From Magnolia sinica (Eukaryota; Streptophyta; Magnoliopsida; Magnoliales; Magnoliaceae), in contig NC_080584.1 in NCBI RefSeq assembly GCF_029962835.1, positions 80,256,862-80,320,861 on the forward strand: a stretch of 64,000 bases of DNA. The letters run 5' to 3'. Position numbers and translations under genes: made by a program. The notes below the pieces were generated by a model that was given only the letters and a program-made list of their open reading frames with translations, ran no database searches and was not told the origin of the DNA. Shown here one piece after another: positions 60,050 to 64,000 of the stretch. Positions within the stretch are counted from its first letter, which is position 1; each line of letters opens with the position of its first letter.

Positions 60050-60474
60050 TGTGGCCAAAGGGGCTGAGATGGGTCACTTACTAGATTCAACGGTGGCCGG
60101 ATCTTGTGGCCCACTCTCCAAGTGTTTTGCGCCCTTCAAAGATAAGCTTTGACGTCACCACACCAAACGAGCCAAATCTACGACTTATTATCAAGCATCA
60201 TCGTATATTAATTTATAGCACGCCAAAAGCAGAACAGCCAAACGTAAGAGGAAAGAGTCTTCTCCCCGCAAGCAAGGAAGATGTGCATCTTTATTCCCAT
60301 GTGCCAGCTGAAAAAGTGCAGATTTCCTAGTTTCACACGTGTGTAGTCCATATCTCATCTACTCACAATCACACGTGCCAACATAACACATTTTTCTGAG
60401 ACCTGAGCTTTCCATCTGGTCACCACTTGGATAAGATCCTGGTGGTAAAAATATTACGCTAATTCGCTCAATAA
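60050..60474. other. no gene recognised (copy B)
   Basis: The counterpart of 47322-47744. Confidence 0.35.
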
Positions 60475-60965
60475 GCATCAGCCAAGATGGTGCCGCCCTT
60501 ACTGTGGGGCACACTTTGATGTATGAATTCTAAATCGACTCCGTCTATCCATTTTTCCAGTTTATTTTAGGACATGAGCCTAAAAACGCAGCAGATCCAA
60601 ATTTCAGGTGGACCGCAGTGGTGGTTGTACACCCTCACCATTAAAAGCTTCCTAGAGCATTTTATTATTATTTTTATTTTTTAACACACGCACGGTACCC
60701 CACGTACTCCCGTACTCACGCCATAGTGGGATTTCACCACTTATATATAGGTAGTTATCCCGAGACCTCATGTTGAAAAAAGTCTACCATAAGGCAGGGA
60801 CTTGAACCCTGAGACTTGGTTCTGGTTGATTATTGGGCATGTGCCCTAAATTGATTTAGCAAATCGGATGGACGGCGTGGATATAGAATACATCCATCAA
60901 GGTGGACCCATGGTAAGGTCTGCATATCTCAGGTGAGGTGGGCCATGTGGTGTTGGGGAAAAAGT
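60475..60965. mobile_element. hairpin MITE split by a SINE (copy B)
   Basis: Left arm from 'ggggcacactttgatgtatg' and right arm to 'catcaaggtggaccc'. The minus-strand SINE lies at 60661-60828 within it. Confidence 0.65.
60661..60828 (-). mobile_element. tRNA-derived SINE (copy B)
   Basis: The duplicate of 47929-48095. The B-box-like 'agggttcaagtcc' and tail are conserved. Confidence 0.55.
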
Positions 60966-61851
60966 AATTAAGCCTACCGAGGAAAGATTGGTTTCAATGT
61001 AGTAGATATGGCACAAAGGGCATTTGGCCGCTGAAATTGGGATTAGACTCATTCCTGATTATGCAGGATAACTATCCAAACAGGCCTGTAGACCATTATA
61101 CAATTTTATTTTATTTTTTAAATACATTACGTGTTGTTGTTAACCACGTAGCATCGTTTCACATTAATTAGAAATTGATATCCCAACTATAGCAAAACCA
61201 TTTTCACTGCGGGAACCAACCATACGGGTCTAAAGGATGGCATCAATTTGTAAAGATGGCTATCGGTATTCTTCTCCCTCCGATGCACGAAAGCATTTAC
61301 TCTCTCTTTATCTCTCTTTATCCCTCGTTTCCTTATCTTAATGACCACTTTAACACTTTTCAAGTGACTTGACGGAGATAAAAGTGAGTAAGCTCCCTCT
61401 CTCTCCCCGGGCACACCTGCCAACGTGGGACTTATGTATCTGACCGGGGCAGTTTATTAGGTGTAGAACCAATTGGCATGGTTGGATTAAAAAATAAAAT
61501 AAAATCATTCCAGGACAGTCATCATATGGGCTACATTGGCTACATTCTAATCATTCAATTTCGTCTTTCGTTTCTACATTTTTTTTTTTTTCAAACCTTT
61601 TATTCACATATAAAAGGGAGGATTACATTCGGGGTGTGGCTTGGGGAAAAAATTTTCCAAGTGCAGCCTATCGTATAGGCCTGGGGGTTACTCTTTGGCC
61701 ATGGCGCGGGATGGAACAAAACTGAGTTAGCCTTTCTTAATGGAACCCAGCCCGTCCTATGTAGGACAATTTCCTCTCGAGAAGCGATAGAAAGTTCCAT
61801 GATGGGTGTGAAGACCTGGATTGACTGATTGGAGCTACCTAGGCGGGCCAG
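60966..61851. other. no gene recognised (copy B)
   Basis: Spacer that includes the CACTA empty site at 61331-61348 and an AT-rich lead-in to the gypsy LTR. Confidence 0.5.
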
Positions 61852-64000
61852 TGATGTAGAACCTGTCACAGACACGTTCATAGCATGGTTGAGCCAAAAG
61901 AAGATGGACTGTAAATTGACCATAATTTTTTATTCGGGTATTGTTACGGGGCGCACAACCTATCAATCTTTACTGAAATGGGCCATCCGAGGTGAACCGA
62001 CCGATAAAGTGAGTTGCATCTGTCCGTTTCGTCAGAAAACGCATGTTTTCAGCTCAAAAATGATTTTTTAGGAAAATTTAACTATTTTTAGTAATTTCAA
62101 TTTTTTAAATATTTTTAGAGTTTTAGATTTTCTTTCCTTTTAGAAATAACTTTTAGTTATACTAGGACTCTTCTAGGGAAAGTTTATTTGCAATTTTTAT
62201 TTTTAGAAATTAGGCCTTAAAAGAGTTTTATTAGAATTAGGATTTTTATTAGAGTTAGAATTTTGCTATTTTTGGTAATTACGAATTTTAGTTTATTTTT
62301 TCTTTATTAATGGTATAAGGAGACGCATTAGAGGATTATCAATTATTCATTAATCAATTTCGAATTTATTAGAATTTATTTCTATTTTCTGCTTTTTCTT
62401 CGTGGATTCGAGAAGTCCCTGTGAAGAGTCTAGAGAAGTTCCGTAGATTCGGAATAGTTATCCTCTTGAGGAAGACAGTGCTCGACCTCATGTCCTCCCC
62501 TGTGTCAGTTTGGTATCAAAGCAAGTTTTTTCCTCGGATTAATGGCTTCTAACGACATGTCGGGCAACAATCCCATGGGCGATGCTTCAGGGAATTTATC
62601 TTTAACGGCGGCAGCTTTCGAAGCAGCACGGCGAGAGAATCGGCAAGCCATGCAAGGGCTGCAGGCTTCCATCAATCGCATGGTAGATCATTTGGTGGAG
62701 GCCCTAGGGCAGATCTGTATTCATGGTGGTGATCCACCACTAGCAATTGCTGGAATTCGTAATTACACTGATCTTAGGGCGATACTATCAGTGAACCACA
62801 AGATGAATCACGAATATAAGATGAAAGTCGATTTTCCTAGTTTTAATGGCCAACTCTACTTCAAGGACTTCCTCGATTGGTTGCTTGAAGTCGAACGTTT
62901 CTTCGACTACATGAACATCATAGAAGAAAAGAAAGTTAAACTTGTGGCCTACAAGTTGACAGGCAGAGCTTCAGATTGGTGGGAACAACTTCAACTCGAG
63001 CGGACGAGATGGATGAAGACGCCAATCCGCATGTGGTCGCGGATGAAGAAGTTATTATGCATGCGATTCTTCCCTACCAATTATGATCAAGTATTATTCT
63101 AACAAAATCAAAATTATTGGCAAGATAACCAATCATTAAAGGGTTATGCAGAGAAATCCTATTATTTGTCGACGAGAGATGACCGAGTCAAAATGGAGTT
63201 AAAACAGACCACTGGATTCATCAGGGGTGAACATGTGACCCCTATGGGAATGGTGAACCAACTCAAGACTTCTAAAGTTGAGGGACAATCTCTCATGACT
63301 GAACAGGCCTTTGTTAAACAATATGAGGAAACAGGAGATATATATGCATTAGTTGAAGAGAAAAAATATGTGGAGCCTGTAAATATCTTAGAGGATTTGG
63401 AACCGATATCGCAAGAGTTCAAGGGGGTTATGCTCGATGAGCTCCCTAATAAATTACCTCCCATACGAGATATACAAAATCACGTTAATCCCGTCTCAGG
63501 GGCAAGTCCGCCTAATTGCCCACATTATTAGAAAAAATATGAAATCTTGAAGACAGGTGTGAAGGAACTAATCGATATTAGTCAAGTCAAGGAAAGCATA
63601 AGTATATATGAATTGTGTTGGCTTAAGAGCTTAATGCCAAGTACAAAAAAAGGGTTAATGAATATCGGCGTCAAAAGTTATCTCAGACTCATGTACCAAG
63701 TCTCTTGCGTAACTCAAGGACGAGTTTTTTTTCAAGTGGAGGGGTCTGATGTAAAACCTGTCACAGACACGTTTCTAACATGGTTGAGCCAAAAGAAGAT
63801 GGACCGTAAATTGACCATAACTTTTGATCCGGGTATTGTTACGGGGCGCACAACCCATCAATCTTTACTGAAATGGGCCATCCGATGTGAACTAACCCAC
63901 ATAGTGGGTCGCATCTGTCTGTTTCATCAGAAAACGCGCGCTTTCAGCTCAAAAACGATTTTTTAGGAAAATTTTATTATTTTTTGTAATTTTGATTTTT
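61852..64000 (+). mobile_element. Ty3/gypsy LTR retrotransposon, short and broken, runs off the window
   Basis: The 5' LTR (61852-62507) runs from TGATGTAGAACC to CTGTGTCA. A Met-tRNA primer-binding site TGGTATCAAAGC lies at 62511-62522. Internal parts are a gag-like region (62542-63102, with 'DWLLEVERFFDYM' and 'LTGRASDWWEQLQ') and a piece from just before the reverse transcriptase (about 63166-63620, 'LPPIRDIQNHVNPVSGA'). A purine tract precedes the 3' LTR, which starts at 63747 and is cut by the window end. The internal region is only about 1.24 kb, so it is broken and non-autonomous. The first ~230 bp of the two LTRs differ at roughly 23 positions, so it is several million years old. Confidence 0.9.

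Larger units (their letters stand above)
58623..62386 (+). repeat. segmental duplication, copy B
   Basis: The partner of 46499-55780. It lacks the CACTA insertion (empty site at 61331-61348) and retains the 567-bp stretch missing from A. It begins two bases after the CACTA-like end at 58620. It ends inside the gypsy 5' LTR, which continues beyond it. Confidence 0.93.

Overview
The window looks like nuclear DNA of a flowering plant. It has spliced plant gene pieces (AGO4-like, NRPE1-like, AINTEGUMENTA-like, Nudix), an NB-ARC resistance-type gene, a DUF4220/DUF594 gene, Ty1/copia and Ty3/gypsy elements, CACTA and hAT transposons, tRNA-derived SINEs and AT-rich spacers. A very abundant family of 450-580 bp hairpin elements with a 'GGGCCCACCATGATGTATGTG' type arm suggests a magnoliid-like genome, but that lineage guess is weak. 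Most of the window is nested repeats; only two host genes look intact.

Layout. 1-6.2 kb: LTR-like tandem repeats, a broken copia on the minus strand and a CACTA end. 6.2-9.7 kb: hairpin and hAT-like miniature elements. 9727-11709: a single-exon CC-NB-ARC gene that has lost its LRR and carries two in-frame repeat expansions. 11.7-17.7 kb: hairpins, a roughly 25-bp minisatellite, an LTR fragment and an RPS19 processed pseudogene. 17.7-20.5 kb: an AT microsatellite abutting a CACTA end, a CACTA subterminal array and a telomere-like TTTAGG array. 20.8-21.8 kb: an AGO4-like fragment and an NRPE1-like fragment on opposite strands, both from the RNA-directed DNA methylation pathway. 24149-30152: a full-length hAT transposon with 16-bp ends and a perfect 8-bp target duplication; its transposase is interrupted by two stops and it has a second zinc-finger ORF. 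30-38 kb: hairpin clusters, microsatellites and a 110-bp palindromic CACTA array.

38475-40745 (minus) is an intact DUF4220 gene. A copia element (40779-46270, target duplication GTAAG) lies 33 bp upstream of its start, in the same orientation. The copia LTRs hold an array of heat-shock-element pentamers upstream of a TATA box, like the heat-activated element ONSEN. Its 3' LTR contains a nested 2.0-kb solo LTR.

46499-62386 is a direct segmental duplication (copies A and B). Copy A carries a 6108-bp non-autonomous CACTA element (48624-54731) that has captured pieces of at least five unrelated host genes: eIF3a, an importin-like tail, a Nudix hydrolase exon with intact splice sites, AINTEGUMENTA and a GT47-like glycosyltransferase. 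Copy B keeps the empty insertion site. A CACTA remnant with a Transposase_24 exon separates the copies. The window ends in a short, broken gypsy element (61852 onward).

The strongest leads are the multi-gene Pack-CACTA with its empty site, the heat-element copia in front of the DUF4220 gene, the adjoining AGO4/NRPE1 fragments, and the LRR-less NLR with repeat expansions. All identifications rest on reading the sequence and recalled family motifs; no searches were run.
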